Shown: positions 1-8,766, counted from the stretch's first letter. The stretch is 23,390 nucleotides of DNA from Sulfitobacter sp. (GCA_024636405.1 JAGXHC010000088.1:1-23390), one strand, 5' to 3'. Notes: generated by a model not told the origin, from the letters alone. Translations and numbers: made by a program.

Positions 1-36
1 AGCAGCGTAAGTTCTGCACCGAGGTGCCAGAATTTT

Positions 37-56
37 GAACAAAAAGAGTTTTGTTC
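37..56. terminator. AT-rich hairpin near left edge, possible terminator
   Basis: An 8-bp perfect inverted repeat, GAACAAAA (37-44) and TTTTGTTC (49-56), is separated by a 4-base AGAG loop. It lies about 84 bp before the molybdopterin-oxidoreductase remnant and could end transcription of a gene left of the window. It lacks a GC-rich stem, so it is a weak terminator candidate. It could equally be a regulator site. Confidence 0.25.
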
Positions 57-139
57 GAATTGAAAATGTCGGCAATAATGTCGAACGAACTTTGCTCGAT
101 CATTACCGGTTGGTATCGTTTGCCGAAGGGAAAACCGTG

Positions 140-550
140 ATGACTAAACGCAAAATTTCCCGCCGACACATGATGACGGGCTGGCTTTGGCCACTCCTGC
201 ACTGCTGATCGGCTGTGACACGCTGGGTGCGGCGCCGAGTTTTCGCCAGACCGTTCTGAGGTCTGGAGAGTGGCTTTCCTACCGTGCGCACAGGCTGATC
301 GGGTCGGGTGCGCTGCCACGGGAATTTGATCCGTCCGACATGTCACCGGACTTTCGCACCAACGGCAACACGCAACCGAAAGGTGATGGATACGCTGCGC
401 ATCAGCAGAACGGATTTGCGGCAATTGGGCTATAATCACGCTAAGTTCATCATGCAGATCGAAGCCGTCGCATCGCTGTCCGGGATCGGTCAGGGGCAGG
501 GCGGATATTGGGAAGATGTAGGGTTTTACGACTGGTATGCAGGTATTTGA
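140..550 (+). pseudogene. Decayed exported molybdopterin-dependent oxidoreductase (sulfite oxidase/YedY-like)
   Basis: This is the remnant of a periplasmic molybdenum-cofactor oxidoreductase. The ATG at 140, after AAGGG, opens MTKRKISRRHMMTG with a twin-arginine (SRR) export motif. The frame breaks in the GGG run at 178-180: one missing G would restore MTGLALATPALLIGCDTLG, a hydrophobic segment ending in a lipobox-like LLIGC. The second frame (187-435) keeps the family-typical N-terminal segment WLSYRAHRLIGSGALPREFD followed by FRTNGNTQPKG. At about 419-425 it jumps to a third frame holding the family's C-terminal end, LGYNHAKFIMQIEAVASL and GGYWEDVGFYDWYAGI, ending with TGA at 548-550. The intervening cofactor-binding core, roughly 180 residues judged from the usual family length, is missing. 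Family assignment rests on remembered end motifs. A functional product is very unlikely. Confidence 0.8.
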
Positions 551-915
551 GCCTGCACGTATTTAACCCTTGGGCAAGAAGGGTCACATCAGCACCTTTT
601 ATTCGATTTGCCGTCGCTGGCTGAAGTCATGGGGGAGTGTCCGGCCTTTTGGTCAGCTGGTTCAATGCTGAGTACGATGACTTGTCGGGATCGTGGCGGG
701 GGCTATGTGATCTGACGTCAAAGTAGGCAGAAATTGGCCTGTGGCGCGTTGGAGGGCATTTTATGACGCAATCAAGCTACATTTTGCGTTCACAATGATG
801 CAACGAGCACACAGACTGTTTGCATGATGAGCCAACACGCCGTTAAATCAGGACGGAAAATGGTACGAGTAACGGAATAGGGTCCCCGGCTGGTTATGCA
901 TGAAGGGACCGACCG
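551..915. other. Gene-poor stretch upstream of tamA
   Basis: No convincing gene is seen in these 365 bp. One frame near 650-725 reads WFNAEYDDLSGSWRGLCDL before a stop and looks protein-like, but it has no start and no family I recognise, so it may be debris. Just before tamA, GGTCCC (881-886) and GGGACC (905-910) form an inverted repeat whose 3' arm covers the Shine-Dalgarno GAAGGGA (902-908). The tamA promoter must lie in this stretch, but I could not pick out a clear -35/-10 pair. Confidence 0.4.
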
Positions 916-2748
916 ATGCAGTGTGAGGCAGGGGGACGGCGCGTGGCGCGATACAGGGCAGGAACGACAGTAACGGCATGGGTATGCGTGGCGTTTGCCT
1001 TTGCGATGCCTGGGCGGGCGGCAGATCTCAAGATCAATGGCATTGCAGAAGATACCGAGCTTTACGAGACTTTGGCGGGCGGTTCGCTGCTTGTCGAACA
1101 GACGGCCGAGGATGCCAACCCGTCAACCCAAGAGGTGGTCGCCGCAGCCCAGGCGGATTACGGTCGCCTGCTCGCTATTCTCTATGACAATGGATATTTC
1201 GGCCCGGTGGTCACAATAACTCTTGATGGTATCGACGCCGCCGCAATTCCGCCGGTCCAACCACCGCGCCGGATTGACCGGGCCGTGATTAACGTGGAAC
1301 CCGGTCCATTGTTCCGGTTTGGGGCGGCGCGCATTACCCCCGTCGCACCCGGCACCGAATTGCCGGAACAGTTTGCGACCGGACAGGTGGCCAGCCTTGG
1401 CGTGCTGAAAGAAACGGTGTCCGCAGGCATCACAGGCTGGCGCGAGGTCGGCCATGCCAAGGCGAAGTTGGCAGATCAGGATCTGATCGCGAACCAGCCC
1501 AAGCGCACCATTTCGGCCGATCTTCGCTTGGCGCCCGGACCCAAGCTGCGCTTTGGGCCCCTAAGCGTCAAAGGCAACCGCGACGTCCGCACGCAACGAA
1601 TTCTGGAAATTGCGGGCCTGCCAACGGGCAGCGTTTTTTCCCCCACCGAATTGCGGCTGTCCACCGAACGCCTGCGCCGCACGGGTGCCTTCAATGCGGT
1701 GGCTCTGCTTGAGGCGGAACAGATCGGCCCGAACGACACTTTGCCGATCACCGCACAGGTCACCGAGGCGCCGCCGCGCCGTTTCGGCTTTGGCGCAGAG
1801 CTTTCATCGCTTGAAGGGATCACGCTGAGCACATTCTGGATGCACCGGAACCTTCTGGGCGGCGCAGAGCGTCTGCGGATTGACGCCAAAGTTGCGGGTA
1901 TCGGAGGCAACTCCGGCGGTGAGGATTATTTGCTGTCCGCGCGGTTTGATCGCCCGGCAACCTTCAATGCGGATACGGATTTCTATGCGCTGGCGAAGCT
2001 CGAACAGCTTGACGAGGTAAACTTCTTTTCGCGCCAACTGGATCTGGAGGCCGGGATCAAACGGATTGCCAGCGAACAACGCACCTATACCCTTGGGCTG
2101 GGACTGCGGCGCGCGGAGACGCGCGATGTTTTCGGGACCAACCGCTATACCTTGCTGACCCTCCCGTTGAGTGCAGAATTCGACTACCGGGATAATGATC
2201 TGGATGCCAAGGACGGCTATTTCGCCAAAGCCAGCCTGACGCCGTTTCTGGCGCTGTCGGGGGCGGCGAATGGATTGCGCAGCTATGTGGATCTGCGTGG
2301 CTACAAAACCTTTGGCACGGCACGCCCGGTGACATTTGCGCTGCGCGGACAGTTGGGATCGGTCTATGGGCCGACGCTGGCTGAAGCGCCGGCCGATTAT
2401 CTGTTCTATTCCGGCGGTGGCGGCACCGTTCGTGGACAGCCCTACCAATCGCTTGGTGTTGATCTGGGCGGCGGCAATGTCGCTGGCGGCCGCAGCTTTG
2501 TCGGGCTTTCCACCGAGGCGCGCGTCAAGGTCACGGACAAGATCGGTATCGTGGGTTTTGTCGATGCTGGTTACATCGGGGCAGAGGAATTCTATGACGG
2601 GTCGGGCACCTGGCATTCCGGCGCCGGTCTTGGTTTGCGGTACGCAACGGGAATAGGGCCAATCCGGCTTGATGTGGCGGTGCCCACGTCCGGGCCGGAG
2701 ACTGGCGAAAACTTTCAGGTTTATATCGGCATAGGGCAGTCATTCTGA
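916..2748 (+). CDS. tamA: TamA-like outer membrane protein, Omp85 family
   Basis: This is the outer membrane beta-barrel partner of TamB; the pair links inner and outer membranes and is implicated in autotransporter assembly and anterograde phospholipid transport. The 610-residue product starts with a signal peptide (hydrophobic AWVCVAFAFAMPGRA, cleavage near residue 35). POTRA-like repeats follow to about residue 285, including a segment beginning LRFGPLSVKGNRDVRTQRIL. The C-terminal half is a 16-strand-type barrel with YRDNDLDAKDGYF and the Omp85 loop-6 motif as TVRGQPYQ (Arg506). It ends in VYIGIGQSF, with the terminal Phe typical of BAM-recognised barrels. The start is supported by GAAGGGA 7 bases upstream. 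Its stop overlaps the tamB start by one base (TGATG), so the two are translationally coupled. TamA is preferred over BamA because of the tamB neighbour and the shorter POTRA region. Confidence 0.93.
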   Translation: MQCEAGGRRVARYRAGTTVTAWVCVAFAFAMPGRAADLKINGIAEDTELYETLAGGSLLVEQTAEDANPSTQEVVAAAQADYGRLLAILYDNGYFGPVVTITLDGIDAAAIPPVQPPRRIDRAVINVEPGPLFRFGAARITPVAPGTELPEQFATGQVASLGVLKETVSAGITGWREVGHAKAKLADQDLIANQPKRTISADLRLAPGPKLRFGPLSVKGNRDVRTQRILEIAGLPTGSVFSPTELRLSTERLRRTGAFNAVALLEAEQIGPNDTLPITAQVTEAPPRRFGFGAELSSLEGITLSTFWMHRNLLGGAERLRIDAKVAGIGGNSGGEDYLLSARFDRPATFNADTDFYALAKLEQLDEVNFFSRQLDLEAGIKRIASEQRTYTLGLGLRRAETRDVFGTNRYTLLTLPLSAEFDYRDNDLDAKDGYFAKASLTPFLALSGAANGLRSYVDLRGYKTFGTARPVTFALRGQLGSVYGPTLAEAPADYLFYSGGGGTVRGQPYQSLGVDLGGGNVAGGRSFVGLSTEARVKVTDKIGIVGFVDAGYIGAEEFYDGSGTWHSGAGLGLRYATGIGPIRLDVAVPTSGPETGENFQVYIGIGQSF

Positions 2749-5700
2749 TGCGATTTATTGCAAAAGGCGCTGCCGCCTGCCTGATCTGGCTGCTGAGTGT
2801 TTCGGTGTTGCTGGCACAGGATGACGACAAGGGTTTCCTGACCAACACGATTCAGAACGCGCTCAGCGGTGCGGGCAGGGAAGTGAACATCGAAGGCTTC
2901 GCCGGCGCGCTCAGTTCTGCGGCGTCATTTGACCGTATGACGATTTCTGACAGCGAAGGCGTCTGGCTGACACTTGAGGATGTCGTGCTGGACTGGAAAC
3001 GGTCCGCGTTGCTGCGCGGGCGGCTCGAAGTCCAGAGCCTGACGGCAAGGCGGTTGGATATACCCCGGTTGCCGATCTCCGAAGGAGCGGAGCTTCCTGA
3101 TGCGGAAGCAAAGCCGTTCAATCTGCCCGATTTGCCTGTCTCCGTTGAGATCAGTGATTTTTCCGTGGATGAGATCAACCTTGGTGCGCCCTTGCTGGGG
3201 GAAGAGGCACAGCTACAGGTAAAGGCAAATGCACGGCTGACGGATACTGTCGCACTCGTCGATTTTGCGGCAACGCGCACAGATGGCAAACGCGGCGAGT
3301 TCTCCATTCAGGCCAGTATGGACCGAACCGATAGTGTGCTGGATTTGCTGCTGAAACTCTCTGAGGAACAGGGCGGCATTGCGTCACGTCTGCTTCAGTT
3401 GCCGGGCCAACCAGCGGTTGACATGACCGTGGCAGGCAAGGGGCCGCTTGACGATTTTGTCTCTGACGTCGCCATTTCTTCGGACGGGCAGGAACGCCTT
3501 GCCGGACAGGTCATCCTGGGCAGCCAATCTTCGCAGCGCAATTCAGCGACACCGGACCGCGTCATCCGGGCCGACATCGGTGGCGATATGACGGCGCTGC
3601 TGGCACCGCGCTATCAGGAATTTTTCGGCACCGATGTGCGGCTTACGTTGGATGCATTGCTGGAAAGCAATGGCGCGGTCAACGTCAGTGCATTCGCGCT
3701 CAAGGCGCAGGCCGCGGACATTGCGGGCAAGGTAACGCTGAACGCGGACAAATGGCCGACATTGATCGAAATTGACGGCACGATCGCAAACCCCGACGGC
3801 ACAGCCATCCTGTTGCCAATTTCGGGCGACGGCACGCAAGTGGCGCAGGTCAAACTGCGCGTGGACTACGACGCAGCGGACGGCGAAGCATTTGCGGCGA
3901 ACTTTGATATCTCCGGGTTGACCACCAGCGGCGTTCAGGTGGCGCAGACCACGCTTGCTCTGGATGGCACCCTGCAAGGCAATCTCGGTTCTGTGGGACA
4001 GTTCTTGGGCGACATGAGCTTTGTGGCCGATGGGCTGACGCTGACGGACGCCGCTACGGGCGAGGCCATTGGCGACCGCATCACCGGCAAGGCAGAGTTG
4101 AATTATATCGAAGGCCAGCCGTTCCGTGTTTCAGGCTTGGAACTGGTCGGGACAGATTATGGGCTGACCGGTATGGCGGTGATAAACGGGCTTGCGACCG
4201 GATTTATGACCCGTCTCGACATGCAGCTGAAGGCCGCTGATTTAAGCCGCTTCTCGGCCATCGCCGGGCGCGAAATCGACGGCGAGACCGCCTTGGTGCT
4301 CAAAGGGACGGTGGCACCGTTGGGCGGTCAGTTTGATCTGGCAATCGGTGGCAGCACGCTGGATTTGCGCGTTGGCATACCGCAGGCCGATGCTGTGCTT
4401 GCCGGTCTGACAAAGCTGAGTCTGAACGCCAAGCGCAATGAAATGGGCACTTTCGTGCAAGGTCTGGCGCTGGAAAACGCCGCGGTCACCTTAACGGGCG
4501 AAGCGGAACTGCGCACCGACGACAGCAAGGTTCAATTGAACGCCCGTCTGGCGGATGTTTCGCTGGTGCTGCCGCAATATAGCGGGCCGATCAGCGTCAC
4601 AGCCAATGCGGTGCAGGATACGCGCGGCTGGACAGTTGATGCCGTCACGGACGGACCATACGGCGCCAAGCTGACCGCAAAGGGGTTGGCGACAGGCCCC
4701 AATGCCGCGCTGACCTTTAGTGCCGACGTGCCAAACGGCGAACCTTTCGCGCCACAGTTGCAGGGCCCGATCAAGGCCGAGGGCACGTTGCGCCAGTCCG
4801 CTGATGGCTGGATAATCGACACCGACGCAAGCGGCCCCCACGGCCTGCTGGCCAAGGTAGATGGGGTTGTTACACCCAAAACCGACGTGAATTTTGAAAT
4901 GTCATTGCCGGATGTGAACCCCTTTGTTCCCAGCCTCAATGGGCCGCTGAGCGCGTCTGGAAAGCTGCTTCAGACCGCTGAAGGGTTGCGGATTGATGCG
5001 AATGCCGTCGGTCCCTTCGACGTCGAGGCGAACGTGACCGGATTCGTCACGCCGACGCTGGCGCTCGATTTTTCTGCGACGGTGCCGGAACTCAACACGA
5101 TCACACCGCAATTGAACGGCCCGCTAAAGGCAAATGGCACCCTGCGCCAGACCGACGAAGGATTCACGATCACAACCAGCGCATCCGGTCCCTACGATCT
5201 GCGCGCCGATGTTCAGGGCATGGTCACGCCGCGTGTGGATATCAATTTTGACGTGGCGCTGCCGAACATCAACCCGCTGGTGCCGCAAGTAAACGGACCG
5301 CTCAGCGCGTCCGGCAACTTGCGCCAGACTGACGAAGGGTTTGTCATCACAACTAACGCAACCGGTCCCTATGATTTGCGCGCGGATGTGCAGGGTATGG
5401 TGACGCCGCGCATTGATATCAAGTTTGACGTGGCTCTGCCGAACGTGAACCCGTTGGTGCCGCAGGTGAACGGACCGCTCAGCGCATCCGGCACCCTGCG
5501 CCAGACCGATGCTGGTTTCCAGATTGAGACAAGCGCCACCGGCCCTTACGGCGCCCGCGCTGCAATCACCGGCATGGTGACGCCGATGGTCGATATCGCC
5601 TTTGACCTGACGGTGGCGGACATCAACCCATTGGTGCCACAGGCACGCGGGTCAATTGCGGCAACAGGCACTTTGCGCCAAACCGAAAAAGGGTTCTTTA

Positions 5701-7433
5701 TCGACACCAACGCAACCGGCCCCTACGGGCTCCGAGCGGCGGTGGAGGGACTGGCAACCGGTCCTGATTTGTCCTTGACGTTCGACGTTGCGGTATCTGA
5801 CGTCAGCCCGTTTGCGCCGGGTGTGTCCGGCGGGCTGGCAGCCAAAGGCAGCCTGCGCCAAACCCCTGCAGGTCTTGAAATCAATACCAATGCCACCGGA
5901 CCATTTGCCGGGCGGGCATCTGTGCAGGGCGTGATCACCGGGCCGAATGCAGCAGTCGAATTTGACGTGGCGCTGCCGAATGTGGCCGCGTTGGTCGAAC
6001 AGGTTTCGGGACCGCTTAATGTCACGGGATCTGCGCGCAAGCAGCCGGACGGCTGGCGTATCGACACCAGCGCGCAGGGTCCGGCAGGCACGCAGGCGAC
6101 GGTTGCAGGTGTGGTGCGCAACGATGGGACATTGAACTTGGACGTGAACGGCACGGCGCCTTTGGGACTTACCCGGCCGTTTATTGCGCCGCGTAACCTG
6201 CAAGGGCAGGCGCGGTTTGATCTGGCAATCAATGGCCCTGCGGCGCTCAGTTCAGTGGCCGGTACAGTGACGGTCAGCAATGCCTCCCTGACCGCGCCAA
6301 ACCTGCGCGTCGCCCTGGAAGACATTGCCGCAGACATCCGTCTTGGCCGGAACCGTGCGCAGGTTGACATGACGGCCCGTTCGGTTAGCGGTGGCCAACT
6401 GAGCATCGGCGGCGCGGTGACCCTGTCACCCTCGCTGCCGGCCGAATTTCAGATCGCGCTTCGGGACATTGTGCTGATCGATCCCAAGCTTTACCGCACG
6501 TCGGTGAGTGGCAATTTGCGGCTGGCTGGCCCGCTGGCAGGCGGCGCCGTGATCAGCGGTCAGGTCGACGTCGGTGAAACCACCGTGAATGTGCCCTCAA
6601 CAGGCCTGACCAGCATCGGGGACATCCCGCCGATCACCTTTGTCGGTGCGCCGGCTGACGTGATCGCGACGCGGCGCAAGGCCGGACTTACCGGGGCGGA
6701 TGCGGGTAATGATCCTGCTGACACAGCAGCAGGACCGGGCTTTGGCCTGAATGTCACGATCAACGCGCCGAACCGTATTTTCGTGCGCGGCCGTGGACTT
6801 GATGCCGAACTGGGTGGCGCGCTGACCCTGACCGGTGACACCCGCCGCATTATATCTTCGGGGCGGTTTGAGCTGATCCGTGGTCGGCTGGATATCCTTG
6901 GCAAGAGGTTCGATCTGATTGAAGGATCGGTGCAGTTTCAGGGCGATTTGATCCCATACCTGCGGTTCGTGTCGGCCACCCAGACCAAAACGGGTGAAGT
7001 GCGGGTGATCGTGCAGGGACCGGCGAATGAACCCGAAGTCGTGTTTGAATCGACCCCAAGCGCGCCACAGGACGAAGTTCTTGCGCAGCTTCTGTTCGGG
7101 CGTAACATTGCCGAAATCTCGGCGTTTCAGGCGTTGCAACTGGCCAGTGCTGTGGCAACCCTCGCGGGGCGCGGCGGTGGCGGTATCATCTCCAGCCTGC
7201 GCGAAGGCTTTGGCCTTGATGATCTGGATGTCACCACAACGGACAGTGGTGCAACCGCTCTTCGGGTTGGCAAGTACCTTACGGACAATGTCTATACGGA
7301 TGTGACAGCGTCTTCAGACGGCGAGGCGGAAATTTCGCTGAACCTCGATATTACCACCAACCTCAAGGCAAAGGGGACCGTGGGGTCTGACGGCAACAGC
7401 GGCATCGGCATATTCTTTGAAAAGGATTATTGA
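2748..7433 (+). CDS. tamB: TamB-like translocation/assembly module protein (DUF490)
   Basis: This AsmA/TamB-type inter-membrane bridge is anchored in the inner membrane by an N-terminal signal-anchor (AACLIWLLSVSVLLAQ) and spans the periplasm as a long beta-taco groove thought to carry phospholipids. The 1561-residue length is within the family range. Its conserved C-terminal TamB domain (about residues 1150-1561) includes a segment beginning SGGQLSIGGAVTLSPSLPAE, then FELIRGRLDILGKRFDL and LLFGRNIAEISAFQALQLAS, ending GIGIFFEKDY. The middle (about residues 606-1139) is a tandem array of nine 59-60-residue repeats with the core NPLVPQVNGPLSASGTLRQT. It starts at the stop codon of tamA. Its last 7 bases overlap the 3' end of the convergent flavin reductase gene. 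No frameshift or stop was seen along the whole length, in contrast to the decayed genes nearby. Confidence 0.95.
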   Translation: MRFIAKGAAACLIWLLSVSVLLAQDDDKGFLTNTIQNALSGAGREVNIEGFAGALSSAASFDRMTISDSEGVWLTLEDVVLDWKRSALLRGRLEVQSLTARRLDIPRLPISEGAELPDAEAKPFNLPDLPVSVEISDFSVDEINLGAPLLGEEAQLQVKANARLTDTVALVDFAATRTDGKRGEFSIQASMDRTDSVLDLLLKLSEEQGGIASRLLQLPGQPAVDMTVAGKGPLDDFVSDVAISSDGQERLAGQVILGSQSSQRNSATPDRVIRADIGGDMTALLAPRYQEFFGTDVRLTLDALLESNGAVNVSAFALKAQAADIAGKVTLNADKWPTLIEIDGTIANPDGTAILLPISGDGTQVAQVKLRVDYDAADGEAFAANFDISGLTTSGVQVAQTTLALDGTLQGNLGSVGQFLGDMSFVADGLTLTDAATGEAIGDRITGKAELNYIEGQPFRVSGLELVGTDYGLTGMAVINGLATGFMTRLDMQLKAADLSRFSAIAGREIDGETALVLKGTVAPLGGQFDLAIGGSTLDLRVGIPQADAVLAGLTKLSLNAKRNEMGTFVQGLALENAAVTLTGEAELRTDDSKVQLNARLADVSLVLPQYSGPISVTANAVQDTRGWTVDAVTDGPYGAKLTAKGLATGPNAALTFSADVPNGEPFAPQLQGPIKAEGTLRQSADGWIIDTDASGPHGLLAKVDGVVTPKTDVNFEMSLPDVNPFVPSLNGPLSASGKLLQTAEGLRIDANAVGPFDVEANVTGFVTPTLALDFSATVPELNTITPQLNGPLKANGTLRQTDEGFTITTSASGPYDLRADVQGMVTPRVDINFDVALPNINPLVPQVNGPLSASGNLRQTDEGFVITTNATGPYDLRADVQGMVTPRIDIKFDVALPNVNPLVPQVNGPLSASGTLRQTDAGFQIETSATGPYGARAAITGMVTPMVDIAFDLTVADINPLVPQARGSIAATGTLRQTEKGFFIDTNATGPYGLRAAVEGLATGPDLSLTFDVAVSDVSPFAPGVSGGLAAKGSLRQTPAGLEINTNATGPFAGRASVQGVITGPNAAVEFDVALPNVAALVEQVSGPLNVTGSARKQPDGWRIDTSAQGPAGTQATVAGVVRNDGTLNLDVNGTAPLGLTRPFIAPRNLQGQARFDLAINGPAALSSVAGTVTVSNASLTAPNLRVALEDIAADIRLGRNRAQVDMTARSVSGGQLSIGGAVTLSPSLPAEFQIALRDIVLIDPKLYRTSVSGNLRLAGPLAGGAVISGQVDVGETTVNVPSTGLTSIGDIPPITFVGAPADVIATRRKAGLTGADAGNDPADTAAGPGFGLNVTINAPNRIFVRGRGLDAELGGALTLTGDTRRIISSGRFELIRGRLDILGKRFDLIEGSVQFQGDLIPYLRFVSATQTKTGEVRVIVQGPANEPEVVFESTPSAPQDEVLAQLLFGRNIAEISAFQALQLASAVATLAGRGGGGIISSLREGFGLDDLDVTTTDSGATALRVGKYLTDNVYTDVTASSDGEAEISLNLDITTNLKAKGTVGSDGNSGIGIFFEKDY
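4563..6160 (+). repeat. Nine tandem 177-180 bp repeats inside tamB
   Basis: The position equivalent to the NP of NPLVPQ recurs at 4563 (weak), 4740, 4917, 5094, 5271, 5448, 5625, 5805 and 5985. The spacing is 177 bp seven times... with two 180-bp steps where one residue is inserted (5625 to 5805, 5805 to 5985). Each unit encodes a proline-rich turn, GPLSASGxLRQT, an xxGFxIxTxATGPYxxRA strand pair, and a GMVTPxxDIxFDVALP strand. The copies at 5094, 5271 and 5448 are closest in protein sequence, yet they differ at many synonymous sites. The periodicity therefore appears held by protein selection rather than by very recent duplication. This fits the repeating beta-groove fold of bridge-like lipid-transfer proteins. 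Confidence 0.9.
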
Positions 7434-7942
7434 TCTTCCGGCGAGAATTGACCGTAGCGACCACGATCAAACATCAGACCCGCGGCATCACCGTTTTGCA
7501 CGGCGGCGTGGCGCACATGGCCCAGTATCAGGGAATGGTCGCCTGCCGGATGCACCGCGTAGGTGTCGCAGTGAAATGTCGCCAGGCAGCCTGCCAGCGT
7601 GGGGGCGTCGTTGGGTCCCTCAGACCAGTCAATCCCGGAAAAATCGAAACCATCTGCTGCAAAGCGTTGTGCCAGCGTCAATTGATCGGCGCTGAGCACA
7701 TGAATGCAGAATTTGGCAGCCGTGGCAAAGGCATCGTGCCGCTTGGACCCGCAGGCGGGTGACCAAAGCACCAGCGGCGGATCAAGCGAAACGGATGAAA
7801 ACGAATTCGCAGTCATGCCCAGCGGACCATGTGCGGACTGAATGGTCACGATGGTCACGCCGGTCCCATAATGGCCAAATGCCCGGCGCAGATTTTCTGC
7901 GTCGCTCTGTTCGGTTTTAAAACTGTGCATCTTGTCTGACAT
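7427..7942 (-). CDS. Flavin reductase-like FMN-binding protein
   Basis: This is a predicted cytosolic FMN-binding split-barrel protein of the flavin reductase/DIM6-NTAB family, which reduces free flavin with NAD(P)H, often for a partner monooxygenase. The 171 residues carry the family signature in order: LRRAFGHYGTGVTIVTIQ, GPLGMTANSFSSVSLDPPLV, FCIHVLSADQLTLAQRFA and HSLILGHVRHA. The start at 7942 gives MSDKMHSFKTEQSD, the usual short leader. An ATG at 7930 or an upstream GTG at 8002 are alternatives, and none has a strong Shine-Dalgarno. The TAA stop lies inside the end of tamB (7-bp convergent overlap). No oxygenase partner is adjacent. The Rieske enzyme 9 kb away would normally use a ferredoxin reductase instead. 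The substrate is unknown. Confidence 0.85.
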   Translation of the reverse strand: MSDKMHSFKTEQSDAENLRRAFGHYGTGVTIVTIQSAHGPLGMTANSFSSVSLDPPLVLWSPACGSKRHDAFATAAKFCIHVLSADQLTLAQRFAADGFDFSGIDWSEGPNDAPTLAGCLATFHCDTYAVHPAGDHSLILGHVRHAAVQNGDAAGLMFDRGRYGQFSPEDQ

Positions 7943-8236
7943 CGCGCCAGCGGTGCCATGATGCGCCATTTTTGTCCAGACGCGATATTCACGCCGCGAC
8001 ACCGTCGCGCGGTGCCACTGCTCAGCATTTTGGCGCTCATATTAATATTCAAGCGGAACGTATGGGCTGCGGCGTTGTTGTACCTGCGATGAGAGGCACC
8101 GCTGGCACCGCAGATTGCGATGCTGGCGTTGGCTGTCTGACGGGGGTGGACCGCACAAGCGTCTTCATCCGCCAAGGCACCCGAATGCCACATGTGACGA
8201 TCATGGCGCATATACGCGCCGAAAAGGAGTAACACG
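7943..8236. promoter_or_regulatory. Divergent intergenic region between flavin reductase and DUF992 gene
   Basis: These 294 bp must hold both divergent promoters. The sequence GCGGTGCCA occurs at 7950-7958 and 8009-8017 and in inverted form at 8103-8111, where GGCACCGC is also repeated in tandem (8095-8102, 8104-8111). A short inverted repeat GGCGC-ATATAC-GCGCC lies at 8205-8220, just before the Shine-Dalgarno of the DUF992 gene. An 86-codon open frame on the plus strand here has no recognisable features, and I do not call it a gene. Confidence 0.35.
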
Positions 8237-8746
8237 ATGTTCAACCAACCCAAAAAGATGACTTTTGCCGCCGCTCTCTTGCTGTCCGGCACTGCTTTTG
8301 GCACCGCTGCACTTGCGGATAGCGAAACGGTAGATCACGCCGAAATCGGTTCTTTGAGCTGTGACGTGGGCGATGGCACGGGCTATATCTTCGGCTCTAC
8401 GCGTGAACTGAACTGCGTTTTCAATCCGGTCGAAGAAGGTCTTGCGGATGAGCAATACGTCGGTGAAATCAACCGTTACGGCATCGATATCGGCAAGACG
8501 CAAAACGGCGTGATGTCTTGGTTGGTACTTGCGCCGACTGAAAGCGAATACAGCGAAGGCGGGCTGAACGGCAGCTACAAAGGCGTGTCAGCCGAGGCGA
8601 CACTCGGTGTGGGTGCTGGTGCCAACCTGATGGTTGGTGGTTCAGAGAACACGCTGTCGCTGCAACCGCTGAGCCTGAACACCCAGACGGGCGTGAATTT
8701 CGCCGTGGGCGTGGGTGAAATCAACCTTCAGCGCGTTGGCGGCTGA
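8237..8746 (+). CDS. Secreted DUF992 family protein
   Basis: A small exported protein of unknown function, 169 residues. A clear Sec signal peptide ends ALA at residues 25-27, leaving a mature protein of about 142 residues. The mature part follows the DUF992 pattern as I recall it: IGSLSCDVGDGTGYIFGSTR, ELNCVF, EQYVGEINRYGIDIGKTQNG, WLVLAP, GLNGSYKGVSAEATLGVGAG, NLMVGGSENTLSLQPLSLNT and GVNFAVGVGEINL. Two cysteines (in LSCD and LNCVF) could form a disulfide. AAGGAG lies 8 bases before the ATG, a strong ribosome binding site. It is transcribed alone and ends in a strong terminator. The family is common in Rhizobiales and Rhodobacterales; no biochemical role is known to me. Confidence 0.88.
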   Translation: MFNQPKKMTFAAALLLSGTAFGTAALADSETVDHAEIGSLSCDVGDGTGYIFGSTRELNCVFNPVEEGLADEQYVGEINRYGIDIGKTQNGVMSWLVLAPTESEYSEGGLNGSYKGVSAEATLGVGAGANLMVGGSENTLSLQPLSLNTQTGVNFAVGVGEINLQRVGG

Positions 8747-8766
8747 ACGTAGGTTTCTGATTAAAG

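Noticed and set aside
49..60. TTTTGTTCGAAT resembling a tRNA T-loop
   Set aside because: No matching acceptor, D or anticodon arms surround it; it belongs to the AT-rich hairpin.
1804..2616. 270-codon minus-strand open frame opposite tamA
   Set aside because: Antisense to an Omp85 barrel with clear motifs; no homology is evident.
4563..6160. Possible CRISPR-like or satellite array
   Set aside because: The regular spacing is in-frame coding repeats of tamB with a 177-bp period, not short repeats with unique spacers.
7972..8232. 86-codon plus-strand open frame before the DUF992 gene
   Set aside because: No Shine-Dalgarno, no family pattern, and the region must hold two promoters; codon choice looks non-coding.
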